64,000 nt of DNA from Epiperipatus broadwayi (lineage: Eukaryota > Onychophora > Udeonychophora > Euonychophora > Peripatidae). The stretch's first letter is position 1, and each line of letters starts with the position of its first letter. The DNA lies in contig JAQFVV010000031.1 of NCBI GenBank assembly GCA_028023455.1, positions 9,722,093 through 9,786,092 on the forward strand, read 5' to 3'. A program made the translations under genes and the position numbers. Below are positions 35,635 to 48,102 of this stretch, in pieces. Below the pieces are notes generated by a model. That model ran no database searches. It was not told where the DNA came from and worked only from the letters and a program-made list of their open reading frames with translations.

Positions 35635-35774
35635 AGCCATCTATGTTTTATCTTCATATGTCAAAGCATCAGCCGGGAAGCGAACCTGCGACAACCATCT
35701 GTAAGCAACTGCTTGCTTCAAGGTAGCTGTGCTGACCTCTCAACTACTGATGCTTGACTAGCCATCTATGTTTT
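35635..35774 (-). mobile_element. tRNA-only SINE, copy 4
   Basis: tRNA-like part 35666-35753 (minus), diverged in the A box. A 15-bp duplication AGCCATCTATGTTTT is at 35635-35649 and 35760-35774. There is almost no poly(A), so this copy is older. Confidence 0.7.
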
Positions 35775-37364
35775 CCCTCACTAAATATCACATTTCAAAC
35801 ATGAATTTATGTACTACAATCATTTTCATAATTTAAATGTAAACCTATTTAATTCTGTATGGTATCAAAAACACGTGTTCTGATTTTTTTAGAGCATTTT
35901 TTCCTTCAAAAGATTTATTTCAAATGTGTTTTGTAAAATACCATATTTTTTTAAAATTCAGAAATGTAGCTGACCTAAGGAAAGGTCATCATTTTTGTAA
36001 TAGTGTTTTTAATTGGTTGCTTTTTTGCTTTGTGGAATTACTTGCTGGCAAATGTACCCAGCCTATGGAAGAAATAAATTACTTTCTTTGCATTAAATGC
36101 TTCATAAAGCAATTACACATTATTAATGGCAGAACAATTTTTTTCCTTGAAAAATATGAGCCCTCTAACTACAAAATGTTTTAACTTGAATATCATGTGA
36201 CAGCAATGGGGATTTTATATATAAAATTATTAGATCTGTATAATTTACGAAATATTTTACTCACATATTTATAATTTTATATTGTAATAATAAATTTTAC
36301 AAGCAGTGTTTATATAGAAGATAATCATCTCTCCTTGTTAGTACCATTAAACAATGGTGTTCCACAATAAGTCAACAACTCTTGTTTAAGTATTTTGTGA
36401 CTAGAGCAAGAGTAACTTTGAAATTTTAACACCACTGTTCAATAGCACTAGTGAGAATGATTACTTTCTGTATATTCAAACAGGAAAAACTCACTGTACA
36501 TATTACACTTATATATGTGATACTTTCTATATAGTTATAATTTTATATTGGTAAATTCACTTAAAAGCTATTTGAAATTTCTAACCATTATTTTTGAAAA
36601 CACAAAACAATTGCTCAAATTTCATGATCTATTAAGAACCATTACTGTATTTTAATTATATTAACTTTTTTCATCTTTCATATTTTCTAATATGCCAATT
36701 TTATTAACAAATTCATGAGGCCATGTTTTTACGTATTTAAAAATATTGCATCAATTCAATATTTTTAACACTTTTCTTCACTGAATCATATATATTAATC
36801 ATTCCCTGTAAGAAATTATTTTTCAAATACAACTAGTATTTTTTCCCACAATTCATAAATCATTATAGATTAATTATTTCTGAAGTCCCATTGATAAGTG
36901 ATCCTTTTATGCTGGTGAAAAACATTTGGATTGTTATACCCTTTAATAGCAAATAAATCATCTATATGTATAAATGTCTTCTGCACAAATTTGCATTGTG
37001 CAATCTTTTAACATTGACTTAATACATTATTCATGGTGGGAAATTACCAAATTTTTATTGATTTCTCAATCTCATTAACCATACTAAGAGATTTTGATAA
37101 TTATTTCTAAAAAAAATTATATGAATTGGTAGAATGTGAGACATCTACATATTCTTTGTAATAAGACTTTTTGTATACAATAATTCTAACTTTGTGAATT
37201 ATTCCAACACTTAAGGCTTCTTATTTTTTTAAAGATTAGGAAACTTTATATTTAAAAAATGTGCATCTAAATTTAAAAAAATTTTTAGGAATACAATATA
37301 AATAAAATATTTTTTTAGTTAAAAAATTAGTAAGCAAATGAAATTTTCAACATTCAGTTTATTT
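35775..37364. other. No gene recognised
   Basis: An 86-codon frame at 35924-36184 shows no motif I know, and I do not call it. Confidence 0.45.
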
Positions 37365-37840
37365 AGTTCAAAGCTTTTGTTTGTATCATGTTTATAATAA
37401 TTTCTTAAAATTAACTTGAATTCAAACCTAAAATTCTTCACAAGCAATGAAAATATATTCACAAAGACAATTAGATAACAGCAATAGTAATCCCAAAGTA
37501 TTTAATCCTATATTTTCATCTCTAAGAGTTTTGCAATCAAAGAGTGTTCAAAGCTTTTATTTGTCTAGTATTCATAACAATTTTTTAAAATTAACTTGAA
37601 TTCAAACCTAGTAATACTTCACAAGTGATGAAAATATATTCCCAGTTAGAATTATGGCTGCATAATTAATTACCTCATGGCAGCTCTAATCCCATAGTAC
37701 TTAATTCTACACTTTTATCTCTATGAATTTTGCAATCAAAGGAATCCATAAAGTTGTATTAAAAGTTATATTTATGATTTTTCACTTCTCTATGAGTGTT
37801 TCATTAAATGTGCAAACAAAGAAATCCTTAAAGTTGGATT
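37365..37840. repeat. Diverged tandem repeat, unit about 185 bp
   Basis: 37365-37547 and 37548-37745 align through AACTTGAATTCAAACCTA, GATGAAAATATATTC-type and TTTTGCAATCAAAG blocks. A partial third unit (about 37760-37840) repeats the TCTCTATGA...AAAGAAATCC part. Confidence 0.65.
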
Positions 37841-37849
37841 AACATAGTT

Positions 37850-39369
37850 TATGATTTTGTGCTTCTAACACACCATGTATATTTCACAGATGTCTATTAA
37901 GAAACATTTGTATTTATCTTTGTATAAGCAAGTTTTTGCTTATAAAGATTTATTATCGTTTTAAATTTCTTATTCATACTTTTTAACTTGCTCTCTGTGA
38001 ATTTTTAGCTGTTATTTTCAATTCTAAATCTAGTTTAGTTTTTCACAATTCTCTATATCCTCATGTTTTATTATCTTATCTATCATATTTTCTCAGCCTG
38101 AACCACTCCTATTAAATGTTTTGTAGTTTGCTCTGTGAATCAATAAAATTGTCATTACCTTGGACCATTCATTCTGATACCCAATCCATAATTTATTATT
38201 CTTTTTCCATACTTTTAATTATTGAAACATATTTTTAGGACTTTTTTTTTTAAAAAAAAAATCTTAAAACTCAAATTATTTTGCTCCATATCTTTTTTTT
38301 TTTGACTGTCTCATTTGCAAAATATGAATTTTTCACTACATTCCACATTTGGCCTTTTCACTTAAATATATTTAATATATAACAGAGACCAAAACTTGTT
38401 TTATTAGATTTTCAGCAATTAGTGATCAATCTCCATTTAAGGATATCTAAAATCAATATTTTATTACTATAATGCCTTGACCTTTTTTACATCCTTTAAT
38501 TAAAATAATTGCATGAATGGATGTCCTCTTTATTTTGAATGCTTATATATTCAACAGTTATTCTTTTTTGTTAATCCTAAGGCAAATGGTCTTAACAGTA
38601 ATTCAATAGCAAAATTGGTTTATCGTCTGCTTTTAATGACAGACGTTCTAATCATAAACAAAGACTTAACTATGTCCTTGTTTAGAAATACAAAATGTAA
38701 AGGAATGGATATCTTTTGTTCAGATGACAAAATGTAACAAAGTGAATAGGGCTTTGTGTTAGGTCAATCACCAAAATGCATTAGAGTGAGAATACTTTTT
38801 TCCATTCTAAAGCCAATTTGTAATGGATTAATTATGCTCATATAGATCAATCATTTTTCATATAGTGATATTTCTTTCATCAGTAGTAATATATTCTTAT
38901 AATCTATTTGCAAATATTATTTAATATTAAAATACATGAATTATAGTCTTATCACTTCTGCCACCTGCTGGCAAATAAAATCGCAATAATAATGGCAATC
39001 ATAAAACTTTTCTTGATGTGGACTACCTTGGAAGTATTCAGTCAATGTTTCATATCGGCTAATGTTTTGTGTGATTTACCATTAGGCATAAGATTAAATA
39101 TCTTAATTATAAGATTAAGTAAATATTATTATAATAGAAGCATACAGGAAAAAATAAAGTTTTAATTGATCTCGAATGCAAAATATTTTAATGAATAAAT
39201 AATCCATTTATCCAACAAAAATAGCAAATAATCCAGTTGTCAAATAATACTATAATTGAAATATTAACAATTACTATAATTTGGCAAAATAACTTTTCTC
39301 TTTTAACAAAGAATAATATAAATTAATACCTGACAAGTTGCTTATACATTTTTTTTTTTACGTGTCAAA
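37850..39369. other. No gene recognised
   Basis: AT-rich DNA; a 74-codon frame at 38513-38737 has no recognisable motif. Confidence 0.45.
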
Positions 39370-39447
39370 GCATCGGCCGGAAGCGAGCCCGCAACCCCGG
39401 GATAACTGCTTGTAAGGCAGTTGTGCTGACCTCTCGGGCACCAGCGC
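39350..39447 (-). mobile_element. tRNA-only SINE, copy 5
   Basis: tRNA-like part 39370-39447 (minus) with an intact GCATCGGCCGG end, a TGTCAAAG tail variant and a poly(A) run seen as T10 at 39350. I cannot see a target duplication. Confidence 0.65.
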
Positions 39448-40013
39448 AATGACGAAAGTATTAACTCAATTAAAAATTAATTACGAATATACTTTTATTT
39501 TTTAATTGTTTTTGATCTTTCTCTTTTTATTAAAAATTCATATATTAATAATAAAATATTAGTAATTATGTTTCTTTATTGTATTTTGTATTAACGCAAA
39601 TATAAGTGCTTGTTATATTACAAATTTCATAATAAAAAAAATAAAATATGAATTTATCTTAAATTTCTTTATCAAATATTAAGTAATATTATAAACTTGG
39701 GCATGCATGTTCACTTAATTAATGTTTTTTTAAACAAAATATTGATTAGAATGTAATATTTCATAATAAATTATTACATTTTGATTTACAAGTTTTAAAT
39801 TGACTCCACCCACAGCTTTGAAATAATCCATTCTAAATTAATACATTAATGATTAGTACTAATCATTTATTAAACTAGAAATTATCTCTAGCCCAGGTGT
39901 AATTTTTAAGCTTGCTTTACAATAAATATCTATTATTATAATAATTCCTTTCAAAGTAATTGTTTTATAGCTTTTCAATGTAATACTTTTATTTTTATAT
40001 CTTATTTTATATG

Positions 40014-40130
40014 TGAAGGCCATTATTTAAATAAATACAATCATCTTTATAGGTATTTATTTTTGTGAAGACCATTATTTAAATAAATACAATCATCTCT
40101 ATAATCTTCATAAGTATTTATTTTTTCTTT
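40014..40130. repeat. Tandem duplication of about 55 bp
   Basis: Two copies of a unit with GTGAAG-CCATTATTTAAATAA and ATACAATCATCT blocks. The flanking 39450-40440 otherwise shows nothing. Confidence 0.6.
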
Positions 40131-40454
40131 AAATTAGTGTCAATAAAATTCATGGTTATTTGTTTTAATAGTGGTATCCATTTTATAGCTGACATTTTAG
40201 GTAGATTCTTAGCAAATAAAATATTACCCAATTCTATTCATGTAAAAGGATATCAAAAAATTAACGTTTTTAAAATAAAATTATTCTAAAGTCTATGGTC
40301 AAAAAAAACTATTTTCCCCCTTTTTATTTAAGGATTTCGTTGTTAATCACCAACTAATTGTCTTCCTTGGAATTAAATACATAAAGTTGTTCGGTTTGAT
40401 TTTTCATTGAATTTAAATCACATAAAATATAAATGTTTGTTAATAAGAAACAAG

Positions 40455-40740
40455 AGCACATTATGGAGAGGATTAAAGCCTGTTCATTAAAGTTTGAAGA
40501 TTTGCTATCTTAATATAAACCAAGCAATTATCATATATATGTATGGCGGGTGGGAGGATGATCTGGACTAAGTTATGAGTGCGAGTTCAGCATGAAAAAC
40601 GTATATTGGAGAACATTATTTTTTTCACATGTGGTAGTGGTGCTTCAGCTATATAAGGTGGAGTGGAGGACAAAAGTTTTCTTGAAAGTCTGGGTTAAAT
40701 TCCTTTTGATTATATCTAGCTTAAAAGTATAAGTACTATA
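40455..40740 (+). repeat. Third ribozyme-like repeat family, single copy
   Basis: It matches the arms of 46190-46750 over about 280 bp, including GATTTGCTATCTTAATATAAA in both. Around 40568-40612 a decayed CUGAUGA-like segment precedes a GUGC...CAGCAU hairpin and GAAAAACGUA. Confidence 0.5.
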
Positions 40741-40744
40741 TACT

Positions 40745-42715
40745 TCTATTTAAGTATTAAAATTTTTTACTGAAATTAAACCTAAAGTTGTGTTTATAAA
40801 AAAACTATATAATTAAAAGTTAAAAAGAATTAACCTTAGGCTAAATCAAAGAAGTAATTATTGGTTTTGTTTAAATTATTTGATTAATATGATTATAAAT
40901 TTATATTATGCCATTTTTGATTATATTTTTAAAAATAAATTTGCTTTCACCATCAGTTTGAAAGATATGGACATATATTAAAATATAATACTTGATTTGG
41001 CCCCAAGCTAGAATGGTTTGTGAATATAAATCATGTGACCACACTTATCAAAGCCAAAAATCTTCAATCTGCTATCAAAGCAATTTTTCCTCCCCCCCCC
41101 CCATAAATATAAAGGTGGCCTTAAGAGCAGATTCTTTTTCAAAGATTTTTTCACCTACTAATTAAAAAAAAACTAGCAGATGAAAAAGTATTTCAAGAAA
41201 ATTGATAAACAGATCTAATCTTGAATTCAAAGTTTAACTTTAATAACATTACAAGCAAAGGAAAGTTATTTGATTAATGTTAAGTGAAATGGAAAGTTAA
41301 GAATTATTTTTAAGTTATATATATATTATAAAAGTTACTTCCATAAAATACTATGTAAATAATAGTGAAAATTTATCTAACTGTAACCTATATTTATACT
41401 TTTTTAAATTCTCACAAAAATGAATGCCGCCTTTTTCTTGAATTCCAAAAATGTATATGAAAAACATACAGATGATAATTGTGAGATTCATTGTAGCTGA
41501 AATTAAAATTTATTCACCTAAATATTCCAGAGACTAAATCATTAACTTTATTAACTTGTTAATGAATGACTAGTCCTTAATTAAATATTAGAAAATTTAT
41601 TGTCAATATATTGTGTAAATGCATTTAGAAAGATCATATATCTACACAGAACATCAGCCGAAGTCTTTCATCAGAGAAATACAGAAAAGTACTATATTTT
41701 GGCTCATTTCACTACTTTTTTTAATTTGTAAATTCAGTTTTAAAATATTGATTTTTTTTTTAATCACAAGCACCAATATAGTCAAATTGTGGCAAAGGCA
41801 AACAATTTTAGCCTAAATTGTGGCAAAGGCAAACAATTTTAGCCTATCTTCAATTCTTTGATAAGCTTCTTCATTTGCAATCAGTGCCTATGCTTTCAAT
41901 GAAGTTAACTAAAAACTTTTTTGTGATATTTATTAAGATTCATAATTATTTCTACACAATATTTGTGTAATAATTATTAGAAATCAAAATATAATTATTA
42001 AGAATAGTAAAATATAAGTATTAAGAATAGTTTAATGATAATGGCTTTGAAGAAAATGGTGAGTGAGAATAAGGATGGAAAAGATTGACATTTCTTGATG
42101 GTGTGAGATGGTAAGAGATTGGGATTAAAGAGTTGGGAAATAAAGAGGATGAAGTGGAGAAATGGATGAAGTTGTGATGTGACTACTCTCTGGACCTGTC
42201 CATAGGACAAAATATTGCTACTACTAATAAATAATAATACTGTTATTTTATACATATATTTTTTATTTTTAAAAATATAAGATAACTTTTAGCTTAATGC
42301 TAACAAAAATAATCAGGGTCTTTTGATCACCCCACCTTATGAAAATTTTGGCTGATATATCATTGTCAAAACAGTCTTAGAATTTGAAATATTATAAAAA
42401 TCAGAAAACAATTTTAATGCAGAATTTGATCAATTAATCAGATCAATTTATATTTTTTCACATCTCAAATACAATTTAAAATTCATTTTATAAGTCACTC
42501 TGCTCTGCCAACCATGAATAATGAAAGTATTGTATATCATTCAGAAATATCTATATTTGCAAAGTTCAAATATAGATTCTTAAATGCATTACTAATCAAG
42601 TTCAATTTACTGAATTCTAATATAGAATAATGGTTTAATAATAAAATCACAAGTTAAAATAAATAGTCAAAATAAGAGTCATAGATCAATTCATACATCA
42701 CATGACCCTATCTCT
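40745..42715. other. No gene recognised
   Basis: AT-rich; contains a C12-type tract at about 41092-41102 and the short tandem repeat listed separately. Confidence 0.45.
41784..41845 (+). repeat. Perfect 31-bp tandem duplication
   Basis: 41784-41814 and 41815-41845 are identical units containing TTGTGGCAAAGGCAAACAAT. Such perfection suggests a recent slip or a local assembly error. Confidence 0.85.
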
Positions 42716-42718
42716 TAA

Positions 42719-42781
42719 GCTTGTAAGTTATAAACAGTGAGGATTGTAGAGGAATTGGCAATCCTCACTGTTCACAAGTTG
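42719..42781. repeat. Perfect 14-bp stem hairpin
   Basis: AACAGTGAGGATTG pairs with CAATCCTCACTGTT across a loop of about 12 nt, extended outside by CTTGT/ACAAG. It could be a small foldback or a structured RNA; no family recognised. Confidence 0.6.
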
Positions 42782-43504
42782 AAAGTTTGCAAAAAGTATC
42801 ACCAGGGAGAGCAATTAAATCTGGCAGTGTTGCAGAGATATACATTCAACTCTTTGATACTGCCAGGAATTATAGATTAAATACAGTTTTTTTGTTGCTT
42901 TGATTAATTTCTTTCAACTAATTTATCAAATATAATACATAGTTAATATTATTCATGTGATGCTAAATGAGATTCTCATATTGTAATGTTTAGTGCATGC
43001 AGAAACCATTTTCATGACTTAAGATTTGAATTGCATTTGAATTTTTTAGAAATCTGGTTGCATTTATTACATCAATTTTTAGCTAAAGAGTATGATCATA
43101 AACACAAAATTACTTGTTTTTCATCATCTATTGGATGCCTAGGCTAAAGCCCTCCCCCCCCCCCATTTTTATTGGGTAATTTTGGGATGCATTATTTATT
43201 TCTATGGTGAAGTATTTTAAAACATTTTTACTTATATCTATATTATCATTATTACTTTCAATTATTACTGAACCACTACAAACTTTAGTTCCACATCTAA
43301 TCCATTTTTTTTATTTTTTACATCCAAGTAGCAACCTTTTTTATTTTATTCATTGTTCTGATAATGCTCAAAAGATTTATTGCTCCATAATCAATCACTC
43401 TTCAATTTAGTGTTTCACAATCCTTCCTCTTTGCTAATAAGAGAGCCATAAGTCCTTCACAATATTGTAAGTCATCTTCCCATGTAATATTAAAACAGTT
43501 AATA

Positions 43505-43985
43505 ACAGTAGTAATCTCTCCAGAGAGTAGTGCCATACAGTACAAGTCTTAGTAAAGCAATGGATGCAAGAAAGTTTGTGCATACAATTTCTATCTACTG
43601 CCTAATCATCCAAAATTCCCAGACTAGTTTCTTGCTTGTGGCTTTCATCAGAGGAGCCTTGGATCTGAGAGTGCTGCACCTAGATTTTAAGATCTAATGC
43701 AACTCTGACATCTCATAGTCACTTTTTACCTATTTAATTAACTATAAATCTAGGAGTTCAAGATGAAAGCACAATGTTTTCAATCCAAGCTCCTTTGCTT
43801 ATATATATAGTCATAGAGATCTGAATCCAGTTTAGCTTCTATTCACTTTGGTGTCTTTAATTTTTTAAGACCACAGTCACCATTATCCCAAAGTAGAATT
43901 GGTATAAAATCATCAAAGCATCACAGGGATTTTATGCACAAACTTTTCATTCATTGATTATTAAGACTTGCATTGGATAGCTACC
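43505..43985. mobile_element. R1 composite, decayed
   Basis: Plus-oriented R1 from 43512 is joined at about 43922 to an inverted fragment (GGGATTTTATGCACAAAC). The ribozyme at 43608-43664 (minus) keeps CUGAUGA and GAAACUAGUC, but has lost two bases of stem I. Confidence 0.7.
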
Positions 43986-44513
43986 ATAATTAACAGCTTG
44001 TATATGCATAGCAAATGATAATCATGTAATATGAAGTCAGACAAGTTGATTAATATTAAAAAGTTTGCTATCAAAGCAGAAACAGATAACTAATATTTTT
44101 CTAAACGATTTTAAGCCTATTGATTTCTAAAATTGCTTTATTTTTCTCTGTAATATTTTTAGAATCAAACAAAATGGTTGTTGCATTTATAATTATATTT
44201 AATAATGTTGTGATATTTCTTAGCAAAAGTCCAAGTAGAGATTAATAGGATAAGAATGAAATTTTGTGAGAATATATTTTACTTGTGAAAATAAGTGAAA
44301 TAAATCATTTTTTTAAATATTTGCATTTATCTACAATTGTATTTTGTATAACTAAGTTGAATTAAGAATATTTAAGGCCCCAGTCCATATTAAATTTTTG
44401 AAGACTTAATTTATTAATATTTACATAGTGTACATAGGTATTATATAAAAGAATATGAAAAAAATATGCACACCAAACTACTGTCAATAGATGTATTTAT
44501 ATGTTGGATTATT

Positions 44514-44956
44514 TCTATCATCTAATATTAAGTATTGAATGTCTTTAGAAAAATTAACTTTATTTAAATTTTCCAATTACATTCAACTCTTAGTAATGGC
44601 TCACAGGTTAGTATTTGAGGGATATTATTCTGTTTTCTTCAGGTAGTGATAGCCTGACCAGTGACAATACTAGCATGGGAATTGAACTAGTCTTTGGCAG
44701 GATGGCTCGGTTAAAACATTATCTTAAAAATTCAATTTCCAAAAAACTAAGGGTCTAAGTTTGATTCCTATGCTAATACTGTCACTGGTCAGGCCATCAA
44801 GACCTAAAGGAGAGAGAAGAATAATATACCTCTCAAACCGTGCATATACTAATGTGTATATTATTACTAACAGCTAAATGTGATTGGAAAATTTAAATAA
44901 AGTTAATTTTTCTAAAGACATTCAATACTTAATATTAGATGATGGAAATAGTCCAA
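44514..44956. mobile_element. Head-to-head pair of a second tRNA-derived SINE (SINE-B)
   Basis: Right copy (44701-44956, plus) has a tRNA-like head with TGGCTCGGTTAAAACA (A box region) and AGTTTGATTCC (B box). A body of about 185 bp follows, ending in AATAGTCCAA. The left copy (about 44690-44514, minus) is the same body with only the B-box side of the head (GTTCAATTCCC). The arms form a palindrome of about 200 bp. Confidence 0.65.
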
Positions 44957-45500
44957 TTTACAATTACAACTAGAACACCATCATCACAAACTTTCAGGAA
45001 AATACTGTCAATTCAGTATAAGCCTCGTACACCAAGTCAAGAAAAAATCTGTATAAAGATTTACATTACTTGTGTTTTCCTGAAGATTTATGGTAATGTT
45101 ATTTTAATTGAATTTATTGTTTGGCTATTTCCACCATCCAATTTATTAACAACATGCAATTTAGACAAATATTATTTATATACATTGCTGATAAATTATA
45201 TTAACATCTAGAAAATTGTGGTGTAGTAAATCTGAGATTTCGTGCCGTAATATCTTAAATTAATAATACAATGAATGATAAATGTATATGTTTATATATT
45301 CAGGCTTTCAGGCCTAGATACTTAAGACTGGCTTATATATATAAAAGTTAAGTTGAGAAAAGGTTGGTATCATCCTTTTCTTATCAAAATCTCTGTTGTG
45401 TGTCAAAGCCTAATCGTTCTTAAGAGATAGCTGTTTAAAAAATCTGATTGGCTGTCTGAGAAATAACTGTAGGCGCATGTGAAAGATTAGAAAACTTTCA

Positions 45501-45877
45501 ATTATTACCATCCAATATGTGTATTGAATGTCTTTTGTAAAACTTAACTTTAGTTAAATATTCCAAATACATTCAACTGTTGGTAATAACACACGTTAAT
45601 ATATGCAAAATGTTTTAAGAAGTATTATTCTCCTCTCTTATTCAGGGGTTGCTGGCCTGACCAGTAACAGTACTAGCATGGGGATCAAGCCTGGATACTT
45701 CAGATTCTTGAGTATTGAATTTTTTAAGGTAACACTCTAACCAACTGAGAATAATACCTCTTGAAACATTGTGCATATAGTAACCTTATTGATGTGCAAT
45801 GTATTTGGAATATTTAAATAAAGTTAATTTTTTCTAAAGACATTCAACACTCATATTAGATGATGTAAATAGTCCAA
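45501..45877. mobile_element. Second head-to-head SINE-B pair
   Basis: Left copy on the minus strand retains the tRNA-like head (A box near 45750-45733, B box GGCTTGATCCC at 45691-45681) and its body out to 45501. Right copy (about 45745-45877, plus) lacks the head. It is more diverged than the pair at 44514-44956. A stray SINE-B end piece also lies near 45120-45145. Confidence 0.65.
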
Positions 45878-46189
45878 ACAATAAATACATTACTTGTATT
45901 CACGTATTCTTAATTTTAATCACTAGTAACAATATTTAAGATTTAATGAAACTGAATATATAATGTACAAAAAGATACACAAATTTAAAAATAACTATTA
46001 AAATGGCAAAAAATTACATTCTCATAACTCTTCTCAAGGTACTTTTATTTAATTTTTATTTGGAGATATCTCTAGTAGTAATAAAAGTTATCAAACAAAC
46101 ATTTAATATTTGAATACAAGTATAATTTTATTATTAATAATCAATTATACTTAATTGAAATAAACAATTCATATATCTTATTTGACCAT

Positions 46190-46750
46190 TGGTTAAGGAA
46201 ATATAATTTTATATATTTGGAGTTTAGACGTAATTGTAGGGGATATGAACACAGATTTTCAAGTACCCTTTAGCTATCCACTCTATCTCATACAACCCAT
46301 ACATATGGCCACACACATTTGAAAAAAAAAAAAAAGATCTCCAATATATGTATTTTTGCTGAATCAGCATTTATCAGTTAGTCCAGATCATCTTCTGCAC
46401 ATATATAAGAGATTTTGATGTTCAGTCATCAGATGTTCAATAGTATCGATGGCTGAAGATTTAGTATGTATAGAGTGAAGCCTGTCCATTATAATTTGAT
46501 GATTTGCTATCTTAATATAAACTGAGCACTGATTATGTGTGTGGGAGATGATCTGAACAAACTGATGAGCGCTGATTCAGCATAAAATAAGAATATTGGA
46601 AATCATTTATCTTTTTCACATGTATGTGGTTATGCGTATGGGTTATATAAGTTAGAATGAATAGCTTAAGGATGCTTTGAAAATTGTGTTCAAATCCTCT
46701 AGTTATATTTAAACTCCAAGTATATAAATTTTTTCAAATATTAAACGTCT
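46190..46750. repeat. Inverted pair of third ribozyme-like family
   Basis: The left arm (about 46190-46435) and right arm (about 46470-46750) are inverted copies of the repeat at 40455-40740. The right arm has CUGAUGA followed by a GCUG/CAGC hairpin and AUAAAA (46562-46588). The left arm has CUGAUAA plus an AUGCUG/CAGCA hairpin on the minus strand (46387-46337). The GAAA box is eroded in both, so ribozyme identity is only suggestive. Confidence 0.5.
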
Positions 46751-46993
46751 GTTTGATAACTTGTCTTACTAGTGGAGAGACATCTTTTTACAAATAAACA
46801 TTTATACGCATTTAAATAAACTTGCACCTATATATTTTTTTTACATAATTAGCAAATAGAGTAGAACTTTACTACCGGAAAATAAACTTTATTTTGTTTT
46901 AGTTAGACATGTGTATTTTTATATATATGCATGTGTATAAATAACATTAAACCATATTGAAAATACATTAACCTGAAAAAGAATAAAACTTAC

Positions 46994-47686
46994 CATTGGC
47001 ATGTGCTGGTTGGTTCCGTGAACGTTAGGCCATACATCAATTGTGAATAAAGCATTTGTTCTATATTTAGTTTTTTCCATTATTAAAAGATTTGTTAAAT
47101 CGATAGAAGTGTTTTTCAGTCGACTCCCAATGGACCATCCACCGTAGTCATTTAGAGATTTAATTATCGGCGAAGATTTTAACGAGTCACGAGCAAAACG
47201 ATTCTCACAAGAGATCATAAAATCAATTACTTTAGCACGCGGTGTTTCAGAATGATGTTTTTTATACTCTTCAGGATTTCTCAATAATATTTTCATTTTT
47301 TCCATAACATTCTCCCGCATAAATATATAGGTGTTTTTCCATGATTCATGAGGTTGTAGTCTTACCTCGTTTGGAAAATTTCCACAAGCATATTCATAAA
47401 AATTTTCACAAGGATTAACATTTAGATTCATATTTTTTAAAACAAAATTAGCTTGCCGTAGACATGAGCTTTCCGTGCATACTTTCGTAAGTTTTTCCGT
47501 TGTTGTGTCCTGAGGTTTCCCTTTGTGACTGACTAATGCTGTTAAAATAATTACAAAAACAAATAAAATCGCAATCAATACTATTAAAATAATTTCTTTA
47601 ATTGAAAAGTGAAATTTCCAAATCCTAAATATTTTAGGTGGTATATTCACAAGTTTCTCTTCGCTTTCAAACATAATTTTTCAAAT
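46994..47686 (-). CDS. N-terminal coding exon of an M13 (neprilysin/ECE-like) metallopeptidase
   Basis: The first 227 codons (ATG at 47674-47672) encode a type II membrane protein start: cytoplasmic tail of about 25 residues, a hydrophobic segment at about 28-49, then the M13 N-terminal domain. Conserved cysteines appear as C66, C71, C89 and C97 in the pattern C-x4-C, NPCENFYEYACGNF, which is the M13_N signature. The HExxH zinc site lies far downstream and is not in this window's visible exons. The frame is followed at 46993 by GTAAGT, a consensus donor in phase 0; codons beyond it are intronic. Upstream, TTTTTCTTTTTAATTTAG ends at 47687, a good acceptor, implying a 5' UTR exon. M13 enzymes cleave extracellular peptides and are often expanded in invertebrates. 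No exons found between 35 and 46.9 kb, so later exons must lie beyond long introns or elsewhere. Confidence 0.82.
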
Positions 47687-47689
47687 CTA

Positions 47690-48100
47690 AATTAAAAAGA
47701 AAAAGAATCCGTTTGCTGTTCCAATGATGTTAACTGCTTAAACTTGTTATTTCTAATGAAGTGTCTTTTTTTTTCACAAAAAATTTATGATTATAGATAA
47801 CTGTCAAATAAAGATTGTTTAGGATCTAAAATAAATTTAACTGGTCGGGGGCGGGGTAAATAGGGAAAAGGGGAGGGGAATAGCCTTAACAACAAACTAA
47901 TAAGATATTGTGTAGCATTTATAGAAAAAAACAGATTGATAATTTTGATCTTAAAATACCCTATTATATTAAGTATTTTATTATATGCTTATGACATAAT
48001 CATCTACTGGTTAGAGCACTGCATCTTGGGATTTGAATGTGGATATTTTTCCAGCTATTTAAACCTTTCCTAGTCCATATTCAAAACTGATCATTATATA
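47690..48100. other. Putative 5' intron of the M13 gene
   Basis: AT-rich with a G-rich patch at about 47845-47880. It is likely intronic if the acceptor at 47687 is used; no upstream exon recognised. Confidence 0.4.
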
Positions 48101-48102
48101 AT

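Noticed and set aside
35924-36184. Possible small secreted or membrane protein of 86 codons
   Set aside because: No signal peptide or family motif; length expected by chance in AT-rich DNA.
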